Shown here: positions 10,640-22,008 of the stretch, in pieces
How the letters are laid out: each line of letters begins with the position of its first letter
Position numbering within the stretch: position 1 is the first letter of the stretch
DNA from: Manihot esculenta
Taxonomy: Eukaryota > Streptophyta > Magnoliopsida > Malpighiales > Euphorbiaceae
Reading direction: 5' to 3'
DNA length: 64,000 bases
Assembly (NCBI RefSeq): GCF_001659605.2
Contig: NC_035172.2
Location: 23,202,000-23,265,999, forward strand
Notes under the pieces: model-generated
What the model was told of the DNA's origin: nothing
What the model saw: the letters and a program-made list of their open reading frames with translations, nothing else
Databases searched by the model: none
Made by a program: the position numbers and the translations under genes

Positions 10640-10815
10640 AGTGGAAAATGACTCGATCATCTAACTTGGCCAGCTTATAAGACCCTGGTCGAATAACCTT
10701 CAAGATCCTAAATGGTCCTTTTTAGCTTTTGCCCAACTTACTAGACCCGACATTACCTCATGTTACCTCTGTATTTTTAAAGACTAAGTCTCCTACATTA
10801 AAGACACGTGACCTG
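10640..10815 (-). pseudogene. pol: Tat-like integrase C-terminal fragment
   Basis: Minus-strand translation gives a V..GDLV block and then a GPFRILKV..PGSYKL block. This is the usual C-terminal integrase fold of gypsy elements. It has an in-frame stop and lies directly beside Gag sequence, so the rest of pol has been deleted. Confidence 0.6.
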
Positions 10816-10989
10816 ACTTTACTGTTGAACATTCAGGACATCTTTTGTGGCTCGTTGCTTTTTCTTTATCATCGTTAAGCCCTCCTGCAGTTACATGTAT
10901 AACCTCTACAGGTTCACAGTCAGGGGTAGTTTTAGGAGTTATAACCTTGGGTTCGGGTCTCCTCTCTCCTCTATTTTTTCTGACAAACT

Positions 10990-12376
10990 TTCAAAGTGTG
11001 CCATCCCTTATTAACCTCTCCATCTTGTCTCTTAGCTGCCGGCATTCCTTTGTTGCATGTTCATGGTCTTCGTGAAAGTGACAGTACTTAGTCACGTCTC
11101 ACCTTTCGGCTTTCTTAGGGTTGGGTTTGGGAGGCCACCTGATCTCCTTTTTGTTTTTCCTGATCCACACTAGAATATGTGATCATAAGTCATTCAATAG
11201 AGTATAGTTCTTATACTTACCTTGGTCATCCCTTCTTCAGAAGACTGGATAACTTTTATGGTCTTCTTCATATCCTCACCTTTTTGTCTTTTAGTTTTGC
11301 TTTTGACTCATCCTTTTGTCATCTCTCAATGCTTGGACTTCGTCATCCAGTCTCATGCACTTCTGGGATTTACCCTTTAGCTATTGGTACACAGCGGCTG
11401 GGTTCTTGATTAGGGAATTGTTGCATGTTTCTTTCTTCCATGCTTCACATGCTATTTTATGATTTAATTCCTTCACCTATATTGCTTCTATATTAAACCG
11501 TGAGATAAATCACCTTAAAGACTCGCCCTTTTCTTGGCAGATCTTTCGCAAGTTAGAGGAGAGTTTTTTAGGAGGTAGACAAGTAATAAACCTGAATTTA
11601 AATAACATAGCAAATTGTGTAGAATTCTGAATTAAACCTAGGCTCAGATGTTGGTACCATTTTTTAGCCAAACCTATGAGTGTTGACGAAAAAACTCAGC
11701 ACAATACGAAATTGTTGACATCCTGAAGCTGCATGGTCGTCCTAAAGTTTGTCAAGTGACTTATGAGATCTGTTGTTCCTTCATATTTGTCTAAGCTTGG
11801 CATCTTGAACTTGGTTAAAAAAGTTTCTACTAAGATCTCTTCTGATAGTGGCAAGGTATCGTCCAAGCCATAGTCCTCCTACTCCTTTTGGTACCTTTGC
11901 ATGGCCTGAACCATCTTCCAGTCGATGTTCTTTATAACCTCATCCGACGTCTCTTCATCCTCCATTTTGGTGTTGCCTTTAGACTGCGCTTGGATTACTT
12001 CTATCCAAGTCCTTGGGGTATCAATGGGAGCGTTCTCCCCTCCCTTGGAGACCAATAATGACGCCTCCTCCCAAACTTCATATTGCTCAAAAGTAGCCTT
12101 CAACCTTTTGATGTGTTGGAGCATTTGCTCATTATTTAGATTATTGAGATTCGCTTTGTTGACCATAGAAGGTGTATTTTGTCCGCTTTTAGGAGCGAAA
12201 GAAATGGTAGTGCCTTCATTGGTAGCAACCTTAGCAGTAGTTTGTGAGTTGACGACCATTTTGAGAGAAAAAAGAGATTTCTTTTTAAGAGAAAATGATA
12301 GGAGACCGGTTTTAATCCAAGTGAACAGAGAGAATTCAATGGACTTCCTAGCAATAGAACCAAACGATGTGATCAA
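10990..12376 (-). pseudogene. gag: Tat-like gag remnant
   Basis: The N-terminal part is open (11879-12376, with a probable start at 12258 giving MVVNSQTT). It is followed, after a stop, by a Retrotrans_gag-like stretch at about 11600-11800 (MPSLDKYEGTTDLISHLTNF, then a WYQHL block). The C-terminal part near 11040-11100 reads YCHFHEDHEHATKEC, the Cys/His tail typical of Tat/Ogre Gag. Several stops and frame changes break it. Gag would form the particle that packages element RNA; this copy cannot make a full protein. Confidence 0.7.
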
Positions 12377-12439
12377 AATAGAACTGTGCTATGATTGGTC
12401 AATCTTGCAAGAAAGAGAACGTGAGGCGGTTGGCGCCTA

Positions 12440-13110
12440 AAACAGCCACTCTGATGCTCAAGTTAATAAACTGGAGAATAGGGCGAGTATAAGGAATTGC
12501 TTATAACTCAAGTGTATTTGTTTAAGAATTGTGTACCTTTATCTCTATGATCGTTAGCTTTTATACTGTAAAAAGATGGAGTTAATTATAGCATTTTCTG
12601 AAAATCTGACAATGATGTTGTCGGCTAATTAATAAGGGATCTTGTCAGCTAATCAGTTAGGAATCCCGTGATTTCATACGTAATGGAGATCTGTTAGATT
12701 GTGCTAGCTAACGGTAACTTTATGTGAAGACTTAACCTTTTTAGGAGAGAGCGAGTCTTGATCAAGAATTTGGTGTAACGGTGTCTGTGTCTTCCTTTCC
12801 CCGGTGGGACCGCGTATAGGTTTATCAGACTCTTACCACATAGCTTTATTTGATGGTGACAGCTCATGGTTTACTTTGGGTGATCGTTATGTAATATCAT
12901 TACAATTATAGTAACTTTAAAAGGTTAGGAGAGAGCGAGTCTTGATGAAAAATCGGGTGTAACGGTGTCTAGATCTTCCTTTCCGCAGGTGGGACCGCGT
13001 ATCGGTTTATCAGACTCTTGCCACGTAGCCTTATTTGATAGTGGCAGCTCATGATTTACTTTGGGTGATCGCTGTGTAATATCAATACAATTAGAGTAAC
13101 TTTAAAATGT
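12440..13110 (-). repeat. Tat-like LTR/UTR remnant with 184-bp tandem duplication
   Basis: Two units, 12741-12924 and 12925 to about 13107, share words such as ggagagagcgagtcttgat and ttatcagactctt. They differ by scattered substitutions. On the minus strand the region runs into an LTR-end-like sequence near 12440 followed by ggcgcc. The exact LTR borders are not resolved. Confidence 0.6.
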
Positions 13111-13386
13111 CAAAGTTTAATTGAAAAAAAAAATACAGGATATAATTGCAATAAAATAAAAAATACAAGATTTTTTTAACTATTAACTATATACATATAT
13201 ATATAAGTTTCAAGAGATACGTGAATATGGATATAGAGTGATGCATAGGAAGTCATTTTTTCACTCTATTCCTCTGGTGATAACTTTACAGGGTTTAATA
13301 TGATTGTTCAACAGTGTGTAAAGACTTTCTTGTTTATCACTCATCTATCAGAGTGACTTGAATTCCTAAAGTAGCTAATATGTTGT
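13111..13386. other. Unassigned gap
   Basis: AT-rich sequence between the Tat-like remnant and the Athila-like element. No coding or repeat signal was recognised. It continues logically at 22009 across the Athila insertion. Confidence 0.5.
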
Positions 13387-13391
13387 CCACT
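13387..13391. repeat. Left target-site duplication of the Athila-like element (ccact)
   Basis: ccact precedes tgactcgcg and recurs at 22004-22008 directly after ttctatca. Confidence 0.92.
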
Positions 13392-15092
13392 TGACTCGCG
13401 ATTGTCGAACCCGGTCAAAAATAACCTTTCCGGTTATCAACAATTTTACAACTGCAGATAGTGGTAAAGAATCGAATCCACAGAGAATTGTAAACTTATC
13501 TATTTTTCTCAACAAGATCAAGAGAATTAACTAAAAGCAAGTAACTGAAAGCGGAACAAAAGTAAAGTGCAATAAAATTAAAAGGGGGGGTTTTGAGGTT
13601 GATTTGATTAACACACTACTGAAAGCAATTAAATAAGCAAGTAATAGAAATAAAAGAGAAATTCAATATGAAAAAGGTCTATCTGAAGAGATGGATCCAC
13701 TTTGGTTGTTTGGATTGATCATTGAAACTTATGTTCTCTTGATTGATTCAATAGATTAGTTATGGAGGTGGAAGACGCTTCTCACCACCATGTCTCTCCT
13801 TATGATTAAATCAATTAGGGAACGTCCTCTAATCAATTACTAATTTACAAATTGTCAAGGAACGTCCTTGGGCCTTAAGCATCACAACAATTGTCAATTG
13901 CATGAAGAAAGAGAGAGATCCAATCCTAACTACTCAAACGCATGAGATGTTGCTAGATCATACAATTCCTTAGTTATTCCAGCAATTACGGACTAAAAAT
14001 TATCCCAACTAACAATCAATTACCTTGCAATCAAGAATCAAGTGGCCAATTTGATCAAAACAACAAAGTAATCAAAGATTCAAGCACAAAATTGTATGAC
14101 TATTGAACTAATCAAAGACAAATAGTTTATGTTCAGATCTCATAATCCATAAAACAACCTTAGTTTCAACCAATCTTCAACTAGAATAAAATGTTTCAGC
14201 CAGTCATGGCTGAAACAAAACAGAAAATAAAAGGAGAACACAAAGGAAGATGAACCGAATTGATGGAGGCTTGGTGTGCCTTGCTTGGCCGGATGGGGGA
14301 GAAGGAGTTGCTGTCCAATCTGCCTTGGATGGCCTCTTTGAGATCTTTAAATATGTTCTAAGGTGCTGTCTTAGGGTTTCAAGAGGCTGCCCACATTTTT
14401 AGAGGCTGCCCAAAATGCCCTTGGTCCAAGATGTGCCATCCATGCACATGTGTGAAGGGAAAAACGTGGGACATGTGTGGCTTGTGCAAGAATGGGTCTT
14501 TTGGTCTTTGTTTCCTGCCCAAGTGTCTTCAAAATGCTGCTCAAGGTGCCCAAGCCTTGCCTTCACACTCTCCTTGCCGCCCATGCACTAATAAGGAAGG
14601 TGGAGCCTCCTTTGCAATTTGAATTTTGAATGTGCAAGGCATGAGGTGGCAAGCATGTGATCTTTGGATTTAGCTTCCTTAATAAGCTGGATTTTGAAAT
14701 TCAAAATTTGAATATGAATCTTGAAGATTTGAATTTCAAAATACTTTTCTTATTTGGCTCTTCATATATGGCAACTTGAGACTTGGCTTTTTGAATAAGG
14801 AAAAGGCTACTTGGAGATTTGAAATTTGAATTTCAAATTGTTTTGGCTGAATGTTCTTTCCTTCTCTGCCACTTTCCTTATTTAGAACTTTTCTTATTTA
14901 GCTTCACTTGAATTCAACTTGGCAGGCTTGCTCTCCTTTGCTCCATTTAAGGCAATTTTAAGGGTATTTTCTCCAAAATGTCATTTTTCACCATTTTCTG
15001 CAAAATAGTATCAAGAGTACTAAATTAAGCAGAAATCATGTAAATAATCATCAATAATATCAAGATAAAATGGACTAAAATATGTTCTATCA
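13392..15092 (-). repeat. Athila-like 3' LTR (left)
   Basis: On the plus strand it runs from tgactcgcg to ttctatca, so the minus strand reads TGATAG...CGAGTCA. It lies beside the polypurine tract, which makes it the 3' LTR. Confidence 0.92.
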
Positions 15093-15095
15093 AAT

Positions 15096-15108
15096 ACCCC
15101 CACACCTA
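15096..15108 (-). other. Athila-like polypurine tract
   Basis: Plus-strand acccccacaccta (minus strand taggtgtgggggt) lies next to the LTR edge at 15092. The same word occurs again at 16098-16110. Confidence 0.75.
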
Positions 15109-16204
15109 GCCTTTTGCTTGTCCTCAAGCAAATAAACATAGTCAAATAAGCTTTCTTTGCTACTTGATCCTTATTTCCACTTAAGCTCTTACTCTAAACC
15201 CCTATTTTGAATCATTGCAGTGAAGAATATATGCATGAAGATTACTCACCTTCTTTCCTTGTTTCCCTTTACTTACTATGGCTATGATTTGTTTTACTCA
15301 AGAGAGAGATCATACATGCACATTTTTTGTTTAGTTAAGACTTTTTCTAACTTTCAGAGTGATTTGCCCTTACCTTGAAGTACTTTATTCAGCTTTTTAC
15401 ACTTTTAATTTTGCTTGAAAAAGTCACCAACCTTTTGACGTGAAGGTACATATTTGTGATACCCACCCCTAGTTACTCAGTTGGTCACCTGTCCAAGTGG
15501 CTACTAGCTCTGTTCATAGTCTTTTGACCATTGGAACAGTTTTCAATTTGTGCTTTTGAAGTCTAAGCCTTTGTTGAATTTCTTTCTCTCAATGATTTGG
15601 GCAAATCAACACCAATTGCTAAAACAAGTCACATTAAGTTCATTCACACAACTTTCAATTTATTCTCTCTAATGAGTGTCATCAATATATTTTTCACCAT
15701 AGCAAACTCAAAGATTTAATTCAAAAGGCAATTCTCAAACATGAATACAACTCACTGCAATTGATTCAACATAAGTTTAAAGAGTCATCACATCAATGGG
15801 GTCATGGAAAGAAAAGCTCATCCAACACAGTTCATCAGTTTGAGTAAAGCAAATCAAAAAGAAGAAGAAGGTTGTGGTTGTGTGTGTGTTATTGAAAGCA
15901 TAAATGAAAACAAACTAAAGGAAAGACTGAAAGCTAAAATCGCATGAACTGCATAACAGAAAGGGAAAATCGCATTTTCTGAAAGAAAAATGAAAAAAAT
16001 TTTGCAGCTGAGAGCCATGTAAAATCGCATAACTGAAAGGAAAATAAGAGGAGGAAGGGAAGAAGAAGAGAAGAAAAGAGGAAGAAGAGAGATATGCACC
16101 CCCACACCTAAATCATGCATTGTCCTCAATGTATAAGAAAATAAAAGAGGAAAAGAAACTGAGTACTCCCATGGGGTGTGGTGTGCATGGTGTGATATTC
16201 CTAT
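15109..16204 (-). other. Athila-like 3' noncoding region with second polypurine-like tract
   Basis: About 1.1 kb between integrase and the 3' LTR with no recognisable env-like ORF. A second acccccacaccta stands at 16098-16110, followed by the same tgtcctcaa word as the border tract. The plus strand is purine-rich at 15850-16090. Confidence 0.6.
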
Positions 16205-17470
16205 TCAGACTGAGATAGTGGATTCCACTACTTGCACTGTGAATCCTTCATAATATGGTTTCAGTCGATGCCCATTTACTTTGAAGATCTTTCCAGTTTC
16301 TATGCTTTTTATGTCTACAGCTCCATGGGGGTAAGCACGCTCTACAATGAATGGTCCAATCCACCTAGACTGTAGCTTTCCTGGAAACAATTTCAAACGA
16401 GAGTCAAAGAGTAAGACTTTATCACAAACCTCAAATTGTTTTCTTGAAAGCTGACTGTCATGGGAGGCTTTGGTTTTTGCTTTGTAGTTCTAAGAAGTCT
16501 CATAAGCATCTCGTCTTATTTCCTCTAGCTCTTACAGTTGCAACTTGCGATGTTGTCCAACTTCTTTAAGGTCTATGTTGCAATTCTTTACAGCCCAATA
16601 GGCCTTGTGTTCAAGCTCAACTGGAAGGTGACAAGCTTTTCCATAGACCAATCTGTAGGGAGACATACCTATAGGGGTCTTGTAAGCTGTCCTGTAGGCC
16701 CAAAGAGTATCTTCCAGACGTGTGCTCCAGTCCTTTCGGTTGGGGAATACTGTCTTTTCTAGGATGGCCTTGATTTCTCTGTTGGACACTTCAACTTGCC
16801 CATTTGTCTGAAGGTGGTAGGCTGTGGATGTTCTATGTATCACATTGTGCTTTCTGAGGAGGCTTTCCACTACCTTGTTGCAAAAATGGGTCCCTCGATC
16901 ACTGATGATTGCTTTTGGTACTCCATGTCTGGCAAAGATGTTGGTCTTCACAAAGTCTACTACTGCTTTGGCATCATCAGTCTTTGTCGCTCTAGCCTCC
17001 ACCCATTTGGACACATAGTCAATTACAAGGATGATGTAGGTGTATCCAAAGGATGGTGGGAATGGTCCCATGAAGTCTATGCCCCACACATCAAATACCT
17101 CACAGACCATGATGGGGTTCTATGGCATTTGATTTCTTTTGCTCAGATTTTCAGTCTGTTGACACCTAGCACATGATCTGCAAAACAGAAAAGCATCTCG
17201 AAAAATAGTGGGCCAAAACAGGCCACTTTCAAGTATTTTATGAGCAGTCTTTCTTGGACCAAAGTGTCCACCACAACTATATGAATGACAAAAAGTGAGA
17301 ACTGAAGCTATTTCTTGGTCTGGGATGCATCTTCTTATCATTTGGTCAGCACAATGTTTCCACAAATATGGCTCATCCCAAACATAGTATTTGGCATCTT
17401 TCTTTATTTTGTCTCTGGTGTGCTTAGGCATGTCAGAAGGCAAGTTACCTGTGGCTAAGTAGTTCACCAT
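16205..17470 (-). pseudogene. int: Athila-like integrase
   Basis: Integrase would insert the cDNA into the genome. The minus-strand order is: H2C2 zinc-binding region (17120-17470; H..H near FCHSYSCGGHFG, CRSCARCQQ), catalytic core (16532-17110; first Asp in WGIDFMGP, second in ISDRGTHF, then the Glu region [10 protein letters not shown]), and a C-terminal domain (16205-16396; [16 protein letters not shown]). In-frame stops separate these parts near 17110-17118 and near 16400-16530, so no full protein is made. The catalytic residues I could find are intact. Confidence 0.85.
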
Positions 17471-17494
17471 GTCTGCGTACCATGGCTCATCAGA

Positions 17495-17770
17495 TTAAGC
17501 TTGGAAGATTTGTTCAAGGAGGTCATTCTCACATTCTTTAGATTCTAAAAGGTGCTCTTGGCTTGACTGCAATGGAGGTGGCGCAGAAATGGTTTCAGAG
17601 GTCTCCTTCTGCGCAGGACTGGACTGAAAGGGAGGACTGGTCTGTGTTGGAAGCTGAAAGGGCGCGCCTGAAAGGCTTTCAGATGCCTCTTTCTTCGTAA
17701 GAATGGTCTGCACACCATGCGAAAGTGGTGCAACTGAATTTTCTTCAATCTGTGCTTGACTGCAGTTTAC
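17495..17770 (-). other. Junction replacing RT and RNase H
   Basis: A Pro/Ser/Gln-rich spacer is read on the minus strand (17495-17713) and then, without any RT motif, passes into PWYADMVNYL at about 17450-17490. That block normally lies at the end of RNase H in Athila elements. RT would need about 1.5-2 kb that is not here. Confidence 0.75.
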
Positions 17771-18445
17771 CTATTGGATGCTACAGACTGTCTCTTTCAG
17801 TTTTGGTTCTTTCTGACTCTCATTCCTGTAAAGATCATCATTCAGAACATAATCTTGATTCTCATCAAATATTTTCTGGCTCAAGCAGTCAACAATATCA
17901 AGACCATAAACAGGGGACATGTCATGTGGATATTTCATAGCATCATAGACATTAAATTTAATGACTTCCCCTTCAAACTCCATAGTCAAAGTACCATCAT
18001 ACACGTCAATCTTAGTCCTAGCAGTACTCAAGAAGGGACATCCAAGAAGGATATCAGAACTAGTATTGCAACTATCTTCCTTAGTATCAATCACATAAAA
18101 ATCTGCAAGAAAGACAAGTTCATCTACTTGAACTAACACATCTTCTAGAACACCTATGGGATATACCACAAATCTATCAACTAATTGAATCACAACTCTT
18201 GTGTCTTTCAGTGCACATGCATTCAAAGAATTATAGATGGAAAGAGGTATAACATTTATGGATGCACCAAGATCACACATGGCTTTCTTAATTCTAACAT
18301 TCCCAATCTTACAAGAAATAGCAAACATACCTTTGTCTTTGCATTTAGTAGGGAGTTCTCTTTTAATCACAGCAATAACAACTTCACCTACACTTACTTT
18401 TTCTCTCTCAGCAAGCTTTCTTCTATTGGTGCAAAGTTCTTTCAA
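17771..18445 (-). pseudogene. pro: Athila-like aspartic protease
   Basis: About 224 residues are open on the minus strand. The retropepsin-like core has an active-site segment CDLGASINVIP (around 18265), later ILLGCPFL (around 18025), and the flap region between. It would cleave the Gag-Pol polyprotein. DLGAS in place of DSGA is usual in Athila-type elements. The ORF seems intact locally, but the polyprotein around it is broken. Confidence 0.85.
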
Positions 18446-18706
18446 AAATTTTGCGTACCTTGGAATCTGCTTAACAGCATCTAGCAGAGGTATGTTGATC
18501 TGTATCTTTCTGAAGGTGTCAAGGATCTCCTTTTCTTCCTTTTCTTTTTGTGTTCTTTCAAATCTCTTTGGAAAAGGAGGTGGAATGTGAAAGCTTACCT
18601 TTTGATCAGCTTGGTGCGCAGGAAGTGTTTCAGATGGAGCTCGGCTGGCTGACTCATGCAGATGGGGTGGCGCAGGTGTTTCAGTTTGCGCAGGGGTGGT
18701 CTCAGA

Positions 18707-20216
18707 TTACGCAGACCCCTGTGCAACTTGCTTCTCTTCCTCATATCTTAGATCTTGAAGCTCTTTCCCACTCCTCAAAGTAATGGCACTCACATTCTGT
18801 CTAGGATTAGTTTCAGTTTGAGAAAGGAGTTTACCTTGGGACTCAGATATGTTCATAGATGCAGTCAGCTGTCCTATGTCCTGTCGCATGCCTTGCATGG
18901 CATTTACCATTGTTTCCATCATCTTTTCAAGGTGCTGGATGGAATTTTGAGGTACTGGTTAGGCTTGATTCCTTTGATAGTTCTGATAGTTCTGATTGTT
19001 CTGGTTGTTGTTGGCCCTTCCATAGCTGAGATTGGGGTGGTCTCTCCAACCTGGATTGTATGTGTTTGAGTATAGATCATGTCTAGGCTGGTTTTTGTAC
19101 CCTCCAATGGCATTAACTTGCTGGTTGTCTTCTTGAAGAATAGGACATTCATCAGTTGGATGTCCTACATATGCACAAATCCCACATGGCGTAGGTGGCT
19201 AGGATGCTTGAACCTATTGAACTAGTCCTATGGCAAAATCTTTCATAATAGATGTCAGTTCAGAAATCTGAGAAGTATTAGGAGTTGAACTTACCTCATG
19301 GACTCCTCTCTGCAGTTGCTTTTCTTCTCCATATTGCCTATATGAGGCTGCAAGTGTTGAGATCAACTCTCTCATCTCCCTAGGTGTCTTGTCTGCAATG
19401 GATCCTCCACAAGCTACATCAATGAATCTCCTTTCTGAGGAAAGCAGTCCTCCATAGAAGAATTCTAGGAGTGTCTTATCTGAAATATCATGTTGAGGAC
19501 AACCTGTACATAACCTTTTAAATCTTTCCCAATAATCATATAAGTCCTCAGATGGTTTCTGTCTAATGCTTGAAATTTCTCTTCTAACACCAATAGCCTT
19601 ATGAGTTGGGAAATATTTATTTAAGAAGGTTATTACCATGTCATCCCAAGAAGTAATAGATCCAGGTGGCAAGTAAAATAGCCAATCCTTAGCATAATCA
19701 TCAAGTGAAAAAGGAAAAGCACTTAACATGATCTTCAGAAATACCTTGAGGTCTCATGGATGAACAGACAATATTGAACTCTTTCAAGTGCTTGTGTGGA
19801 TTTTCATTTTCTAATCCTCTAAATTTAGGAAGAAGATGGATCAAACCAGTTTTCAGTTCAAAGGGAAATGTCAGAGGTGGATAGGTGATGCAAAGAGGTC
19901 CTTGATCGCCTATAGGTGTTGCCAATTCTCTCATGGTTCTTTCTCTTGGCATTGGAGCTCTAATGGCTAGATTTTCTTGAATTATTTGGTTATGGACAGC
20001 ATGTCCATTTTGGGCAGTAGGTTGTGCATTAGGTTCAGCCATTGGTGCGGCTTGGTGGTGCGTTCTGGTGGTGTTCAGATGATGGTCTGCGCAAGAAGCT
20101 CCTTCAGGCGCAGGTGCGGCTTCAGTTGGTGGAACTGCTTGCTTTCCTAGTCTCCTGATGGTGCGTTCAATTTTCGGATCATAAGGCAGAGTGTCCCTAC
20201 GTTCAGATCTGGTCAT
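18707..20216 (-). pseudogene. gag: Athila-like gag
   Basis: The start at 20216 lies about 30 bp from the primer site, with MTRSERRDTLPYDP. The ORF shifts frame near 19720 and continues as a Retrotrans_gag-like domain (19214-19729; WLFYLPPGSI, FLNKYFP, FYGGL). A zinc knuckle follows near 19160-19195 (CGICAYVGHPTDEC), after a stop. The remaining tail is rich in Asn/Gln and includes an MMETMVNAMQGM helix near 18900. Gag would form virus-like particles; here at least one frameshift and several stops prevent that. Confidence 0.82.
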
Positions 20217-20245
20217 GAAAGAAAAATAAATAAGTTAGAACAATT

Positions 20246-20262
20246 CCCCGGCAACGGTGCCA
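20246..20262 (-). other. Athila-like primer-binding site
   Basis: The minus strand reads tggcaccgttgccgggg, close to the tRNA-Asp-type primer site of Athila/Tat elements. It is separated from the LTR edge (20268) by five bases. Confidence 0.85.
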
Positions 20263-20267
20263 ATTTT

Positions 20268-22003
20268 TGACTCGCGATTGTCGAAACCGGTCAAAAATAA
20301 CATTTCCGGTTATCAACAATTTTACAACTGTAAATAGTGGTAAAGAATCGAATCCACAGAGAATTGTAAACTTATCTATTTTTCTCAACAAGATCAAGAG
20401 AATTAACTGAAAGCAAGTAACTGAAAGCGGAACAAAAGTAAAGTGCAATAAAAGTAAAAGAGGGGGGGTTTTGAGGTTGATTTGATTAACACACTACTGA
20501 AAGCAATTAAATAAGCAAGTAATAGAAATAAAAGAAAAATTCAATATGAGAAAGGTCTAGCTGAAGAGATGGATTCACTTTGGTTGTTTGGATTGATCAT
20601 TGAAACTTATGTCCTCTTGATTGATTCAATACATTAGTTATGGAGGTGGAAGACGCTTCTCACCACCATGTCTCTCCTTATGATTAAATCAATTAGGGAA
20701 CGTCCTCTAATCAATTACTAATTTACAAATTGCCAAGGAACGTCCTTGGGCCTTAGGCATCAAAACAATTATCAGTTGTATGAAGAAAGAGAGAGATCCA
20801 ATCCTAACTACTCAAACGCATGAGATGTTGCTAGATCATACAATTCCTTAGTTATTACACCAAGTGTTCTTATGTTAGAATAATTTCAGCAATTACGGAC
20901 TAAAAATTATCCCAACTAACAATCAATTACCTTGCAATCAAGAATCAAGTGGCCCACGACAAAGTAATCAAAGATTCAAGCAGAAAATTGTATGAATATT
21001 GAACTAATCAAAGACAAATAGTTTATGTTCAGAACTCACAATCCAAAAACAACCTTAGTTTCAACCAATCTTCAACTAGAATAAAAGGTTTCAGTCACTC
21101 ATGGCTAAAACAAAACAGAAAATAAAAGGAGAATTCAAAGGAAGATGAATCGAATTGATGGAGGCTTGGTGCGACTTGCTTGGCCGGATGGGGGAGAAGG
21201 AGTTGCTGTCCAATCTGCCTTGGATGGCCTCTTTGAGATCTTTAAATATGTTCTAAGGTGCTGTCTTAGGGTTTCAAGAGGCTGCCCACATTTTTAGAGG
21301 CTGCCCAAAATGCCCTTGGTCCAAAATGTGCCATCTATGCATATGTGTGAAGAGAAAAACGTGGGACATGTGTGGCTTGTGCAAGAATGGGTCTTTTAGT
21401 CTTTGTTTCCTGCCCAAGTGTCTTCAAAATGCTGCTCAAGGTGCCCAAGTCTTGCCTTCACACTCTCCTTGCCGCCCATGCACTAATAAGGAAGGTGGAG
21501 CCTCCTTTGCAATTTGAATTTTGAATATGCAAGGCATGAGGTGGCAAGCATGTGATCTTTGGATTTAGCTTCCTTAATAAGCTGGATTTTGAAATTCAAA
21601 ATTTGAATATGAATCTTTAATATTTGAATTTCAAAATACTTTTCTTATTTGGCTCTTCATATATGGCAACTTGAGACTTGGCTTTTTGAATAAGGAAAAT
21701 GCTACTTGGAGATTTGAAATTTGAATTTCAAATTGCTTTGACTGAATGTTCTTTCCTTCTCTGCCACTTTCCTTATTTAGAACTTTCCTTATTTAGAACT
21801 TTTCTTATTTAGTTTCACTTGAATTCAACTTGGCAGGCTTGCTCTTCTTTGCTCCATCTAAGGCAGTTTTAAGGGTATTTTCTCCAAAATGTCATTTTTC
21901 ACTATTTTCTGCAAAATAATGTCAAGAGTACTAAATTAAGCAGAAATCATGTAAATAATCATCAATAATATCAAGATAAAATGGACTAAAATATGTTCTA
22001 TCA
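20268..22003 (-). repeat. Athila-like 5' LTR (right)
   Basis: 1736 bp, matching 13392-15092. A tttaaatat stretch near 21240 is a possible minus-strand TATA region. The ends are TG...CA on the minus strand. Confidence 0.92.
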
Positions 22004-22008
22004 CCACT
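22004..22008. repeat. Right target-site duplication of the Athila-like element (ccact)
   Basis: Exact partner of 13387-13391. Confidence 0.92.

Larger units (their letters stand above)
10397..13110 (-). mobile_element. Internally deleted Tat/Ogre-like Gypsy remnant
   Basis: Read on the minus strand from right to left: an LTR-like region with a tandem duplication, a primer-site-like zone, a Gag remnant, then directly the C-terminal part of integrase. Protease, RT, RNase H and most of integrase are missing. The Gag tail (KYCHFHEDHEHATKEC) and the LTR end with its ggcgcc word resemble Tat/Ogre elements as I remember them. No second LTR or target duplication was found, so both borders are approximate. 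Confidence 0.6.
13392..22003 (-). mobile_element. Athila-like Gypsy element, complete ends, RT deleted
   Basis: 8612 bp with LTRs of 1701 and 1736 bp, a tRNA-Asp-like primer site beside the right LTR, and a polypurine tract beside the left one, all minus-strand. Gag, protease, integrase zinc finger, integrase core and C-terminal domain are present with stops, but RT and most of RNase H are missing between 17480 and 17770. Lineage is inferred from the primer site, the Gag style and the DLGAS protease. The LTRs differ by several indels, including a roughly 28-bp stretch near 20870 and an 18-bp duplication near 21790, so the insertion is older than TRG-1. Confidence 0.9.

Noticed and set aside
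14431..14622. 63-residue Cys-rich ORF in the Athila-like LTR, repeated at 21326-21517
   Set aside because: It is duplicated only because it lies in both LTRs, and it runs against the element's own direction. No family is recognised.
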